Below, in pieces: positions 1 to 6,502 of a stretch of DNA of 9,071 nt. A program made the position numbers and the translations under genes. The DNA is from ATZT02 sp038145175 (GTDB lineage Bacteria > Actinomycetota > Actinomycetes > S36-B12 > UBA5976), in contig JAYQPE010000017.1 of the NCBI GenBank assembly GCA_038145175.1, positions 1 through 9,071 on the forward strand, given 5' to 3'. How positions within the stretch are numbered: the stretch's first letter is position 1; every line of letters starts with the position of its first letter. The notes beneath the pieces were generated by a model. It had not been told where the DNA came from and searched no databases. It saw only the letters and a list, made by a program, of their open reading frames with translations.

Positions 1-355
1 CCTTGTGGACCTGTTGCACCAGTTTCGCCGGTGTCACCTTTATCGCCTTTGAGTCCTTGTGCACCTCGTTCACCTTGAATTCCTTGTGGACCTGTTGCAC
101 CGGTTGCACCGGTTTCTCCTTGTATACCTTGAAGTCCTCGTTCACCTTGCGGGCCTGTTGCACCGGTTGCACCAGTTAGTCCAATTGGGCCTTGAATTCC
201 TTGTGGACCTGTTGCACCAGTTTCGCCGGTGTCACCTTTATCGCCTTTGAGTCCTTGTGCACCTCGTTCACCTTGAATTCCTTGTGGACCTGTTGCACCG
301 GTTGCACCGGTTTCTCCTTGTATACCTTGAAGTCCTCGTTCACCTTGCGGGCCTG
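1..355 (-). repeat. 198-bp direct repeat inside the collagen-like gene
   Basis: Bases 1-157 are repeated without mismatch at 199-355, a period of 198 bp. That is 66 codons, or 22 Gly-X-Y triplets, so the reading frame and triple-helix register are kept. Identity stops at GGGCCTG (151-157 and 349-355). Nearly two units are visible and the array probably goes on beyond the left edge. Perfect identity at synonymous positions indicates a recent duplication or gene conversion. Confidence 0.95.
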
Positions 356-767
356 GAACTCCAGTACCACTTCCTGAACCTCCCGCAGGACCCGCAGGAC
401 CAGCTGGACCTTGAGGACCTTGTGGACCTTCCGGACCTTGAGGTCCTGGTATTCCAACTACTGAACCTCCACCGTTGTTTAGAACTAAAACATCACTTGC
501 AGGTGCACTTTGACCGAGTGAAACCATTGGGCCTCTAAGACTTGGGCGGTTGGGCAACAAAACTGAGGTCATATTTGTGCTTGAGTTTGATCCAATGAAA
601 ACAATTGGACCCTTAACTCCTTTAGGAGATAGAGGGCCATTTAAATCAGTGTTGTTATCAGCTGCCATTGAAGCTGGGGCCATAAATACAGTGAAAAAAA
701 CTGTCAATAATATAGTGAACTTATTTTTAGATGAGCGAAATAGAGGATTGGTCAAATAATCACTCAT
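1..767 (-). CDS. Secreted collagen-like (Gly-X-Y repeat) protein, C-terminus cut by window edge
   Basis: The gene was found by reading the minus strand from ATG 765-767; it stays open for 255 codons to the window edge, so the C-terminus is missing. Residues 1-16 are a polar, mildly basic n-region, 17-32 a hydrophobic core (FTILLTVFFTVFMAPA), and SMAAD at about 33-37 a plausible signal peptidase I site. Residues 37-103 are a low-complexity linker I do not recognise. From G105 on, glycine occurs at every third residue (GPQGPEGPQG, then GERGLQGIQGETGATGATG), with one register break around 130-137. This predicts an exported triple-helical fibre, probably at the cell surface; its role (adhesion, spacing, matrix) is unknown. 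Upstream of the ATG only GGCGG, about 4 nt away, resembles a ribosome site. The gene diverges from the response-regulator operon across 217 bp. GC is visibly higher than in the neighbours because Gly, Pro and Ala codons dominate. Confidence 0.85.
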   Translation of the reverse strand, partial: MSDYLTNPLFRSSKNKFTILLTVFFTVFMAPASMAADNNTDLNGPLSPKGVKGPIVFIGSNSSTNMTSVLLPNRPSLRGPMVSLGQSAPASDVLVLNNGGGSVVGIPGPQGPEGPQGPQGPAGPAGPAGGSGSGTGVPGPQGERGLQGIQGETGATGATGPQGIQGERGAQGLKGDKGDTGETGATGPQGIQGPIGLTGATGATGPQGERGLQGIQGETGATGATGPQGIQGERGAQGLKGDKGDTGETGATGPQ

Positions 768-826
768 AGTTACCGCCAAGGACAAAGGGACTAACAGGTG
801 CTTAAACAGAATAGAAAATCACTGTA

Positions 827-832
827 TTTATA
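827..832 (-). promoter_or_regulatory. Possible -10 element for the collagen-like gene
   Basis: Read on the minus strand this is TATAAA, about 60 bp upstream of the ATG at 767, a suitable place for a -10 box. No good -35 hexamer is found 16-18 bp upstream, where the sequence is only T/A-rich (TTTTTA). A regulator bound at the nearby palindromes could compensate. This is a weak call. Confidence 0.25.
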
Positions 833-840
833 GGCAAATA

Positions 841-861
841 TTTTGGCTTTAAAAAGCAAAA
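841..861. promoter_or_regulatory. Palindrome, possible operator half of a twin site
   Basis: GCTTT (846-850), a central AA, and AAAGC (853-857) form a perfect dyad, with imperfect TTTT/AAAA flanks. It shares the GG-Y-TTT-AAAAA-S-C plan of the palindrome at 881-894; the two centres are 36 bp apart. It lies in the divergent spacer between the collagen-like gene and the response-regulator operon. Function is inferred from symmetry and position only. Confidence 0.35.
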
Positions 862-873
862 CTGTTGGGCTGT

Positions 874-901
874 TACTAGTGGTTTTTAAAAACCAGTAGG
901 A
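874..901. promoter_or_regulatory. Extended palindrome, likely operator in the divergent promoter region
   Basis: The core GGTTTTTAAAAACC (881-894) is a perfect 14-bp inverted repeat. The flanks TACTAGT (874-880) and AGTAGGA (895-901) continue the dyad, pairing at five of seven positions. It lies about 84 bp upstream of the response-regulator ATG and about 107 bp upstream of the collagen-like ATG. It has no following T-tract and lies between two gene starts, so a protein-binding site fits better than a terminator. The LuxR-type regulator encoded next door is the natural candidate to bind it (inference). Confidence 0.45.
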
Positions 902-984
902 CTACCCCTAGTTACTTTTTATCTAAATTAGGACAGAATTAGCACTATATTTTGAGTGTATATTTCTTATTCTAAGAAAGAGAC

Positions 985-1623
985 ATGAATCCATTAAAAC
1001 TTATTATCGTCGAAGACGATGATTTTACTTTATTTACCTTATCGGCAACATTAAAAGCAAATGGATTTGACGTAGTAGCAGAAGCAAAAAATGCTGGAGA
1101 AGCTGTTGCTAAATCATTAGAAAAAAGACCTGATGTAGCTCTGCTTGATTTAGATTTAGGAATTGGTCCTACCGGAATTGATTTAAGCATAGCTTTAAGG
1201 AAAAAATTACCAAATATTGGAATTGTATTTTTAACCAGTTATAAAGATCCTCGATTATTAAGATCTAGTTTACCGGAATTACCAGCTGGATCAATTTTCT
1301 TGGTTAAGCAAGATATTTCAGATCCGTCAGTTTTAGAAATAAAGATACGGGAAGCAGCACTCTATAAAATTGGTAACAAAGATAAATCACCTGTGATTGA
1401 ATCTGAATTTACTGATTCTCAAATAGAAACTTTAAAACTTTTAGCAGAAGGTTTATCAAATGGTGAAATTGCGAAAAGGAGATTTGTAACTGAAAAGGCA
1501 ATAGAAGTAACAATTGCTCGTTTAGCTAAAAAATTTGATATACCCTATGATGCTGCATCAAATCAAAGAGTAGTTTTGGCTAAAAAAGTTTTTGAATTAA
1601 TGGGAAATAAACATGAAAAATAG
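985..1623 (+). CDS. Two-component response regulator, REC plus LuxR-type HTH
   Basis: The protein has 212 aa. The receiver domain (about 4-125) shows the acidic pocket E10-D11-D12, the phospho-acceptor D55 in VALLDLDLG, T84 in VFLTSY and the conserved K108 in IFLVKQD. A linker follows, then a NarL/LuxR-type helix-turn-helix (about 142-186: FTDSQIETLKLLAEGLSNGEIA with the recognition helix after it). It should be phosphorylated on D55 by the kinase encoded immediately downstream and then bind DNA as a dimer. The start is ATG 985; upstream AGAAAGAG is a weak ribosome site, and no convincing -35/-10 pair is seen. The 3' end overlaps the kinase start by 11 bp, so the genes are translationally coupled. 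The palindromes in the upstream spacer suggest autoregulation and possible control of the divergent collagen-like gene. Domain identity is secure; targets are inferred. Confidence 0.9.
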   Translation: MNPLKLIIVEDDDFTLFTLSATLKANGFDVVAEAKNAGEAVAKSLEKRPDVALLDLDLGIGPTGIDLSIALRKKLPNIGIVFLTSYKDPRLLRSSLPELPAGSIFLVKQDISDPSVLEIKIREAALYKIGNKDKSPVIESEFTDSQIETLKLLAEGLSNGEIAKRRFVTEKAIEVTIARLAKKFDIPYDAASNQRVVLAKKVFELMGNKHEK

Positions 1624-3379
1624 AATTAAGTATCTATTTTCATCTATAACAGGTGAATCAATAATTCCTTTAAATTTATACATAATTCAATCACCTTTGA
1701 TTGTAGTTTTTACCGTTATGGGTGATCCTGAATTTAGAGAACTAAGCAATTTGGCAAAGCAATTTCAGGTTGCTTTATTATCTGTTTTAGTTACTTCTTT
1801 TCTAGTTCTATTTTATAAATTTGTAATATTTGCACCTTATAAAAAAAATACAATACCTTTACTTCAAATCATTTTTTTTATCATTCTTTTAGGTGTAGTT
1901 AAAGGTGGAAGTACTTTTTTCTTCTATGTGCAATTTAGGGTTCATGTTCATGGATTCTTTCACTGGCATCTCGTTACTAAAATTTTATCTGCAGTGGTAG
2001 TAGCTTTTTGGTTTGTTCCAACAACATCTTGGATTTTTAATTCAATTAAAAAGTTTCAAAATATGAGAAATGATTTAATGATGCAGTCAATTAAATTAAA
2101 GTTAGAGAATCTAAGCTATAAAAATTTAATTGAAGAGTCAAAATTAACTTTAAAAAATGATATAGAAGAGATTTTTTCAGATATCAAAATTAAATTAGAT
2201 GAAATTGAAGAGAATAAAACGTTTGAAAACGAATGGCCTAAAATAGCGGATCTTGTTAGAAATGTTGCGATAAATAGAGTTCGCCCAAAAAGTCATCAAC
2301 TATGGGAACAACCGACTCAGTACAAAGAGAAATTATCGATTTGGTACTTTATAAAATCTGCCATTTATTTGAATCCATTTCCATGGAAAATTGTGATTCC
2401 AATTTTTAGTATTACTTCTTTTTTGAGTATGTATTCAAATTACGGCTTTATTTCTATACAGTTATTACTTTTTGTTTCAATTATTATTTTTGTTATGTTT
2501 ACAACGGGAAACTTTATCATCAAAAGTATAGGTAAATTTACATTATTTGTGTATATAACTATTTTAAGTTTAACCTGTATTTTGTTAGTTCTAAATTTAA
2601 ATATAGTTCTTGAAATTAGAAATTTTAATATGAGTTCAGCTTTTAATTTCTTTGGAATTTTATGGCTAGTTTTATTAACTTTCTTTTCTTCCTTAGTAAC
2701 TACAGTTGGGTTATCCAAAGAAAACCTAATTGAGGAAGTTGAGACATCTTTAAACCAGCAAAAAATTCACAAAGCTACACTTGCACAATTAGAAAAAAGG
2801 ATTAACACAAAACTAGCAAAATTCCTTCACGGTTATGTTCAAGCCAGACTTATGTCAAATGTTCTTCGCCTTGAAAATGCTGATAAAGATCAAGATGTTA
2901 ATTTAGCTACTAAAGAAATTGACAAGTTAACCAAAGATTTATCACAAAATTTTGGAGTCCTTGAGCAATTTGATTCAGAAAATACTTTTGCAGATGAGTT
3001 AGAAAAGATCAAGAACTCCTGGTTTGGCATTTGTGAAGTTGAAATATTGGGTTACAAGAATTTGAAAATCGATGAAATGATCATCAAAGACTTTTTAGTT
3101 GATGCTATTTCTGAAGCTGTGGCAAATTCGGTACGTCATGGAGCAGCAGACCAAGTGCAAGTAATTTTTAATCAAGTTGATCAAACCTTGCTTGAATTAA
3201 CTATTAAGGATAATGGCACCGGTGAACCTCTAAGCAATAATTCTGGGATGGGCACTGAAATCTTCAATTTGCTGTGTGGAGATAATTGGAAATTAATGAA
3301 AAATTCAGAAGGATTGGGTAGTTTATTAGTTTTAAAAGTTGACACATCATTAGATCAAGACGTGATTGGAAGGTTATAA
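1613..3379 (+). CDS. Membrane sensor histidine kinase with two multi-helix membrane blocks
   Basis: The protein has 588 aa. Hydrophobic segments form two clusters, about 20-140 (roughly four helices) and about 258-365 (roughly four helices), separated by a charged, helical 105-residue section (about 150-255). Then comes a dimerisation helix with the H-box KFLHGYVQARL, putative phospho-acceptor H406, and a C-terminal ATPase domain: N-box DAISEAVANSVRHG (catalytic N505), G1 box DNGTG (533-537) and G2-like GMG (545-547). The family is close to the HisKA_3/NarX-like kinases that partner LuxR-type regulators. It starts inside the regulator gene and ends 1 bp before the next start, so it belongs to the same transcript as the regulator and the downstream stator-like pair. 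No periplasmic ligand-binding domain is evident; the signal is probably read in the membrane or from the stator-like partners (inference). Confidence 0.88.
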   Translation: MKNRIKYLFSSITGESIIPLNLYIIQSPLIVVFTVMGDPEFRELSNLAKQFQVALLSVLVTSFLVLFYKFVIFAPYKKNTIPLLQIIFFIILLGVVKGGSTFFFYVQFRVHVHGFFHWHLVTKILSAVVVAFWFVPTTSWIFNSIKKFQNMRNDLMMQSIKLKLENLSYKNLIEESKLTLKNDIEEIFSDIKIKLDEIEENKTFENEWPKIADLVRNVAINRVRPKSHQLWEQPTQYKEKLSIWYFIKSAIYLNPFPWKIVIPIFSITSFLSMYSNYGFISIQLLLFVSIIIFVMFTTGNFIIKSIGKFTLFVYITILSLTCILLVLNLNIVLEIRNFNMSSAFNFFGILWLVLLTFFSSLVTTVGLSKENLIEEVETSLNQQKIHKATLAQLEKRINTKLAKFLHGYVQARLMSNVLRLENADKDQDVNLATKEIDKLTKDLSQNFGVLEQFDSENTFADELEKIKNSWFGICEVEILGYKNLKIDEMIIKDFLVDAISEAVANSVRHGAADQVQVIFNQVDQTLLELTIKDNGTGEPLSNNSGMGTEIFNLLCGDNWKLMKNSEGLGSLLVLKVDTSLDQDVIGRL

Positions 3380-3380
3380 A

Positions 3381-4424
3381 ATGAGCACCCAAGATATATC
3401 AACAAATAAAAATACCTGGAAAGAATCTTTGTTGAGAAAATTTTCTACCTGGGCAACTAAATATGACGTTATTGAAGATCCTTATGTGTTAAACCTAATT
3501 AGAGATATTACTGAAGATAGAAATATTAGTTTTTGGGCTAATGAAGATCCAGCAAAATTATTACCTTTAGTTGATACTAAAGAAGGTCAAAGAATTGTAG
3601 ATTTCGGAAAATTCTTAACCATTATTCGAAATATGTTGGTTTTCTTACCAGTTGCCGTGACTTGGAAAGCGGTTTCTGATGCCACTTCTGGTTTTGCTGA
3701 GTTTGTTGCTACAAATAATGCCACGCCAGTTAATTTCCTAGAATTTTGGCAAAACGGATATGGTTATTTAGACCAATTCTGGACGATCGGATCTATCGCT
3801 GAGTTTGATTTCTGGATAATTATGTTTGTTATTGTTATTTCATTATTCTCAAACATTATGCAAAATAGTGGGCAAAGAATGCACGATGTGGCATTTGATG
3901 AACTGGAAAAAGAAAAAATATCTTTAGCAATTGAAATAAAGAAGTATTTATATAATGCTAAACCGGTTGAGAGTACTTCTATTACTCAAGATGTTATTGT
4001 TTCAATTGAAAAATTAAATCAAGGTATTAGAGAATACAACAAAATTTCACAAAATATAGAAACCCTTTCTGATGATTTAATTAGAGTTGTGCCTCAACTG
4101 CAAAACTTGCAAGAAAGTATGAATAAAATTGGAATTTCAAATAATACAGACCTAGAGAAGGTTCTTGCTTCCTTTACCACTCAAATGAATTCAAGCGTGC
4201 TAGAACTCAATAATTTTGTTGATCAATTAAATGAAAGTATTACAAGTATTACTAATTTATTAGACTCATCATTAACTAATTCTGTTGGAAATATGTCAAA
4301 AGATATTGATGATTCCAATAGTATTATTAAGAAAAGTGCAAGACAATTAGAAAAAGAATTGAAAAATTTAACTAAAGAAATTAATAGTTCTCTTGAAAAG
4401 TTGAAGAATCAAGATGAGAACTAG
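3381..4424 (+). CDS. Two-helix membrane protein with long coiled-coil tail, MotA/ZorA-like stator candidate
   Basis: The protein has 347 aa. ATG 3381 is chosen because GGAAGG (3368-3373) lies 7 nt upstream; an in-frame TTG at 3366 overlaps that site. Residues 1-76 are soluble. One hydrophobic segment spans about 78-97 (TIIRNMLVFLPVAVTW) and a second about 142-160 (FDFWIIMFVIVISLFSNIM), joined by an aromatic-rich loop (FLEFWQNGYGYLDQFW). From about 172 to 340 the chain is polar, lacks proline over long stretches and is heptad-like, so it should be a long coiled coil. The VFLPVAVTW motif resembles actinobacterial membrane proteins I recall as partners of OmpA/MotB-type proteins. A membrane base with a long cytoplasmic coiled-coil tail, followed by a MotB-like gene, recalls ZorA of Zorya defence and MotA/TolQ. 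Homology is not proven from sequence reading; function is inferred from architecture and partner. Confidence 0.6.
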   Translation: MSTQDISTNKNTWKESLLRKFSTWATKYDVIEDPYVLNLIRDITEDRNISFWANEDPAKLLPLVDTKEGQRIVDFGKFLTIIRNMLVFLPVAVTWKAVSDATSGFAEFVATNNATPVNFLEFWQNGYGYLDQFWTIGSIAEFDFWIIMFVIVISLFSNIMQNSGQRMHDVAFDELEKEKISLAIEIKKYLYNAKPVESTSITQDVIVSIEKLNQGIREYNKISQNIETLSDDLIRVVPQLQNLQESMNKIGISNNTDLEKVLASFTTQMNSSVLELNNFVDQLNESITSITNLLDSSLTNSVGNMSKDIDDSNSIIKKSARQLEKELKNLTKEINSSLEKLKNQDEN

Positions 4425-4932
4425 TTCTAAAAAACTAAATGAAGGGGAAGACTTAACTGGTCTAGCTGGCTGGATGTACACAGATTTGTTGCTGGCTTTA
4501 ATGGTTATATTTTTAGCAACTATTTCTTTTGTGCCTCAGATTTATGGAACAATTACCAGTGGATCTAATTTGGTTGAAAATAATCAACCAGCTTATAGCT
4601 ATTCTCAATATTATAAAAATCCTCTAGTTAAGGTCTATAACACTTTTGATATAAATTTAATAAAACAAGATATAGCAAATTTTTTAGTTTCTGAAAGTCT
4701 ACCTACCACTGCATTTGTTGGATCGATTCAAATAGTGGGCGGATATGACAAAGCAATAGAAGATTCAACAAAGGCAATAGATAAAGCTGTTAATTTTTCT
4801 AATCAAATAGATAAAGCTGACCCTACTATTTTAGAAAAAGCTTCTACGATAATAAGTTCTTCCACGAGTATTGGAACAGATCAAGTAGCATTAAGAATTA
4901 CTTTTATAGCTGATATAAATGTAAAAAATTAA
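4414..4932 (+). CDS. Single-helix MotB/ZorB-like stator partner with degenerate OmpA-like end
   Basis: The protein has 172 aa; its ATG lies inside the preceding gene (11-bp overlap). Residues 1-18 are cytoplasmic, and about 20-40 form one membrane helix, GWMYTDLLLALMVIFLATIS, with an acidic residue, D24, near its inner end. MotB, TolR, ExbD and ZorB carry their ion-conducting Asp at this place. Residues 45-75 are a short linker. Residues about 80-170 resemble an OmpA-like fold in outline (IQIVGGYD at 105-112 for the usual I-x-I-x-G-H-T-D, then an Ala/Lys-rich helix and a final hydrophobic strand). The N-x-x-L-S-x-x-R-A peptidoglycan-binding signature is absent. Partnership with the upstream coiled-coil protein is strongly suggested by the overlap. 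An ion-driven stator or channel under two-component control is my inference; it could also be a sensor complex feeding the kinase. Confidence 0.6.
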   Translation: MRTSSKKLNEGEDLTGLAGWMYTDLLLALMVIFLATISFVPQIYGTITSGSNLVENNQPAYSYSQYYKNPLVKVYNTFDINLIKQDIANFLVSESLPTTAFVGSIQIVGGYDKAIEDSTKAIDKAVNFSNQIDKADPTILEKASTIISSSTSIGTDQVALRITFIADINVKN

Positions 4933-4997
4933 TTAAAGCCTAGTTTCAAATTCACTTAGTCAAAAAATTTAATACTTTTTATTAAATTATAAAATTA

Positions 4998-5024
4998 AAC
5001 GGGGCCAAGTGACTTGACCCCGTT
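4998..5024. terminator. GC-rich hairpin after the stator operon
   Basis: AACGGGG (4998-5004) pairs with CCCCGTT (5018-5024). After one C-A mismatch, CAAG pairs with CTTG around a TGA loop. It lies 66 bp after the stop of the last operon gene and is the first hairpin of repeat copy 1. The T-tract is poor on the plus strand (TTAT), so termination may be inefficient or may depend on the second hairpin just downstream. Confidence 0.5.
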
Positions 5025-5128
5025 ATCAACATAGATGCTAATTGTCATTTCTGACAACCTATGTTTGCTTAATACAAATATAAATTATTAATTGAAAGAA
5101 TTCAAATTTTGTAATCTAGAAGTATTAA
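4998..5128 (+). repeat. Hairpin repeat module, copy 1
   Basis: Order of parts: hairpin 1 (4998-5024); hairpin 2 with outer arms AACATAG (5028-5034) and CTATGTT (5059-5065) around the core TTGTCATTTCTGACAA (5042-5057); an AT-rich variable stretch; and the end block TTTTGTAATC plus TAGAAGTATTAA (5107-5128). From the start of the core to the start of the block is 65 bp, as in copies 2 and 3. A tRNA-like sequence begins 98 bp after the block start. Strand is given in the direction hairpin to block. Confidence 0.85.
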
Positions 5129-5204
5129 TATTTCAATGTTTAGTATTAACAAAAAGTAAACTTTTAAAATCAAAATCTTAAAAATTTTATCAATCTTATT
5201 ATTC

Positions 5205-5279
5205 GCGACTGTATCTCAATGGGATTGAGCACTAGGTTTGCGGGCATAGATGCTGCTGGTTCGAATCCAGATAAGGGCA
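5205..5279 (+). pseudogene. Degenerate tRNA-like sequence (arginine-type remnant?)
   Basis: It is the same length (75 nt) as the better tRNA at 7460-7534 and aligns to it without gaps. The T-arm is good (CTGG-TTCGAAT-CCAG); the D-arm has CTC/GAG with GGA in the loop; the anticodon stem CTAGG/CATAG has one mismatch and encloses an 8-nt loop, TTTGCGGG. The acceptor stem GCGACTG/TAAGGGC fails at three of seven pairs, so a charged tRNA is unlikely. No CCA is encoded. A decayed tRNA gene is the simplest reading; a tRNA-mimicking attachment site or small RNA is possible. Confidence 0.6.
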
Positions 5280-5353
5280 ACTTAAGTAAAAATGCATATA
5301 GACAAGATTGTTGTAGTAGTGAAAGACTTAAGGCCATATTCAAAGGAGTAAAA

Positions 5354-5548
5354 ATGGGTGCTACCTATTCATGTAATAAGTGTGGGATGAGCGTTAATGC
5401 ATCTTGTGCTAAATGTAATGAAGCTTTAGTTAATGGAAGTCTTGATCTTGGAAATGGCACAATTGTTCAAATATCAAGTTGTCCAACTTGCAACGGAAAG
5501 ATTAAATCACCAATGTGCTGTGGACAAGATATGAGTTGTGCGGTTTAG
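5354..5548 (+). CDS. Small cysteine-rich zinc-ribbon protein
   Basis: The protein has 64 aa. ATG 5354 is chosen because AAAGGAG (5342-5348) lies 5 nt upstream; the frame is open further back, but that extension starts inside the tRNA-like sequence. Nine cysteines are arranged as C7-x2-C10, C18-x2-C21, C43-x2-C46 and C55-C56 plus C62, which suggests two zinc ribbons of the rubredoxin/RPL36 type. The ending SPMCCGQDMSC and the VQISSCPTC segment match small uncharacterised proteins I recall from aquatic bacteria, where the function is unknown. It ends 19 bp before the dehydrogenase gene and is probably cotranscribed with it. A metal-binding role is secure only at the level of the cysteine pattern. 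Confidence 0.75.
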   Translation: MGATYSCNKCGMSVNASCAKCNEALVNGSLDLGNGTIVQISSCPTCNGKIKSPMCCGQDMSCAV

Positions 5549-5567
5549 TTTTTAGATAACTAGTTTT

Positions 5568-6365
5568 ATGGAATTTAAGAATAAAAGAATTCTGATTACT
5601 GGCGCTGGATCAGGTTTAGGTAAAGAACTTACAACCCAGTTTTTGAAAGCTGGAGCAGTTGTTATTGCTTTTGATAAAAATATTTCAAAATTAGATGAAT
5701 TAAAGAACTCTTATCCAAATAGCCTAGATATACAACAAGTTGATTTAACAGATCATGATCAAATTAAAAAAGTAATCATAAATACCAATGCTCATTGGAA
5801 AAGCATAGATGTCTTAGTAAACAATGCCGGCGTAATTCAGCAGTTTGTGCCAGTTGCAGATTTAAGTGATGCAGAAATTAGAAAAGTATTTGAAATAAAT
5901 TTCTTTGCTCCCTTGAATTTAATTCGTTTATTTCTACCTTTAGTTAAAAAAGATGAAGAATCTTTAATAGTTAATGTTTCCTCAATGGGTTCATACACTC
6001 CTGTGCCAGGTCAAAGTATTTATGGAGCTTCCAAAGCTGCATTGAAGTTACTTACAGAAGGTTTAGAAATGGAATTGAGACAATCTAAAACCAAAGTTGC
6101 GATAGTTTTCCCAGGAGCTATGAAAACATCAATCACAGAAAATTCTGGAATTTCATTAACTGCTGAAATGATGAAGCAAGCAGAAAGCTATAAAGCTTTA
6201 GATGCTAGTAAAGCTGCACAAGAAATAATTACAAAACTAGAACAAAATAAAACTAAGATTTATATTGGATCTGATGCAAAAACAATGAATTTATTGAGCA
6301 GAATTTCACCTAAATTTGCCGCCAATATGATTTATAAACAGATGAAAAATCTTTTGAAGCCTTGA
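5568..6365 (+). CDS. Classical short-chain dehydrogenase/reductase (SDR)
   Basis: The protein has 265 aa, a full length for a classical SDR. The cofactor motif TGAGSGLG is at 11-18; D36 at the end of the second strand favours NAD(H) over NADP(H); NNAG is at 85-88. The catalytic set is N111, S139 (NVSSMG), Y152 and K156 in YGASK. The segment after FPG (181-183) forms the substrate lid. The last about 25 residues (NLLSRISPKFAANMIYKQMK) are amphipathic and could touch membrane, as in SDRs acting on lipids or retinol-like substrates, but the substrate cannot be read from sequence. The cytosolic Rossmann enzyme is intact. No clear ribosome site precedes ATG 5568; coupling to the zinc-ribbon gene 19 bp upstream may help. 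A hairpin follows 8 bp after the stop. Confidence 0.92.
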   Translation: MEFKNKRILITGAGSGLGKELTTQFLKAGAVVIAFDKNISKLDELKNSYPNSLDIQQVDLTDHDQIKKVIINTNAHWKSIDVLVNNAGVIQQFVPVADLSDAEIRKVFEINFFAPLNLIRLFLPLVKKDEESLIVNVSSMGSYTPVPGQSIYGASKAALKLLTEGLEMELRQSKTKVAIVFPGAMKTSITENSGISLTAEMMKQAESYKALDASKAAQEIITKLEQNKTKIYIGSDAKTMNLLSRISPKFAANMIYKQMKNLLKP

Positions 6366-6372
6366 AATTTTT

Positions 6373-6398
6373 AAAGGGGCCAATTTCTTGGCCCCTTT
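6373..6398. terminator. Bidirectional terminator hairpin between convergent genes
   Basis: AAAGGGGCCAA (6373-6383) pairs perfectly with TTGGCCCCTTT (6388-6398) around a TTTC loop. It lies between the end of the dehydrogenase (plus) and the end of the antitoxin (minus), and reads as GC-rich stem plus T-run in both directions (TTTAT on plus, TTTAAAAATTT on minus). Relative to copies 1 and 3, a C-G pair near the base is replaced by A-T, a compensated change that supports selection on the stem. Confidence 0.7.
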
Positions 6399-6502
6399 AT
6401 CAACATGGATGCTAATTGTCATTTCTGACAACCTATGTTTGCTTACAACAAAAATAAATTATTAGCTTTTTAAAATCAAGTTTTGTAATCCAAAAGTATT
6501 AA
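6373..6502 (+). repeat. Hairpin repeat module, copy 2
   Basis: The parts match copy 1: hairpin 1 (6373-6398), hairpin 2 arms AACATGG (6402-6408) and CTATGTT (6433-6439) around the same 16-nt core (6416-6431), then the block TTTTGTAATC plus CAAAAGTATTAA (6481-6502), again 65 bp from the core. No tRNA-like sequence follows; the antitoxin gene of the minus strand abuts instead, its TAA stop (6499-6501) lying in the last bases of the block. The hairpin-2 half is nearly identical to copy 1, while the block half is identical to copy 3. Confidence 0.85.

Noticed and set aside
59..538. Several open frames on both strands within the collagen-like gene (plus strand Leu/His-rich, minus strand Lys/Val-rich)
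   Set aside because: They are shifted readings of the Gly-X-Y repeat; only the minus-strand frame from 767 gives a signal peptide and regular glycine every third residue.
550..759. Plus-strand open frame of 69 codons
   Set aside because: Antisense to the N-terminal part and signal peptide of the collagen-like gene, with no ribosome site.
972..1190. Minus-strand open frame
   Set aside because: Antisense to the receiver domain of the response regulator, whose conserved residues are all in place on the plus strand.
2440..2718. Minus-strand open frame of 92 codons
   Set aside because: Antisense to the second membrane block of the kinase; AT-rich hydrophobic codons leave the opposite strand open by chance.
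5311..5340. Promoter TTGTAG, 18 bp, CATATT in front of the zinc-ribbon gene
   Set aside because: The predicted transcription start would fall at or inside the ribosome binding site, leaving no usable leader.
5219..5353. N-terminal extension of the zinc-ribbon gene by 45 codons
   Set aside because: It begins inside the tRNA-like sequence; AAAGGAG in front of ATG 5354 marks the real start.
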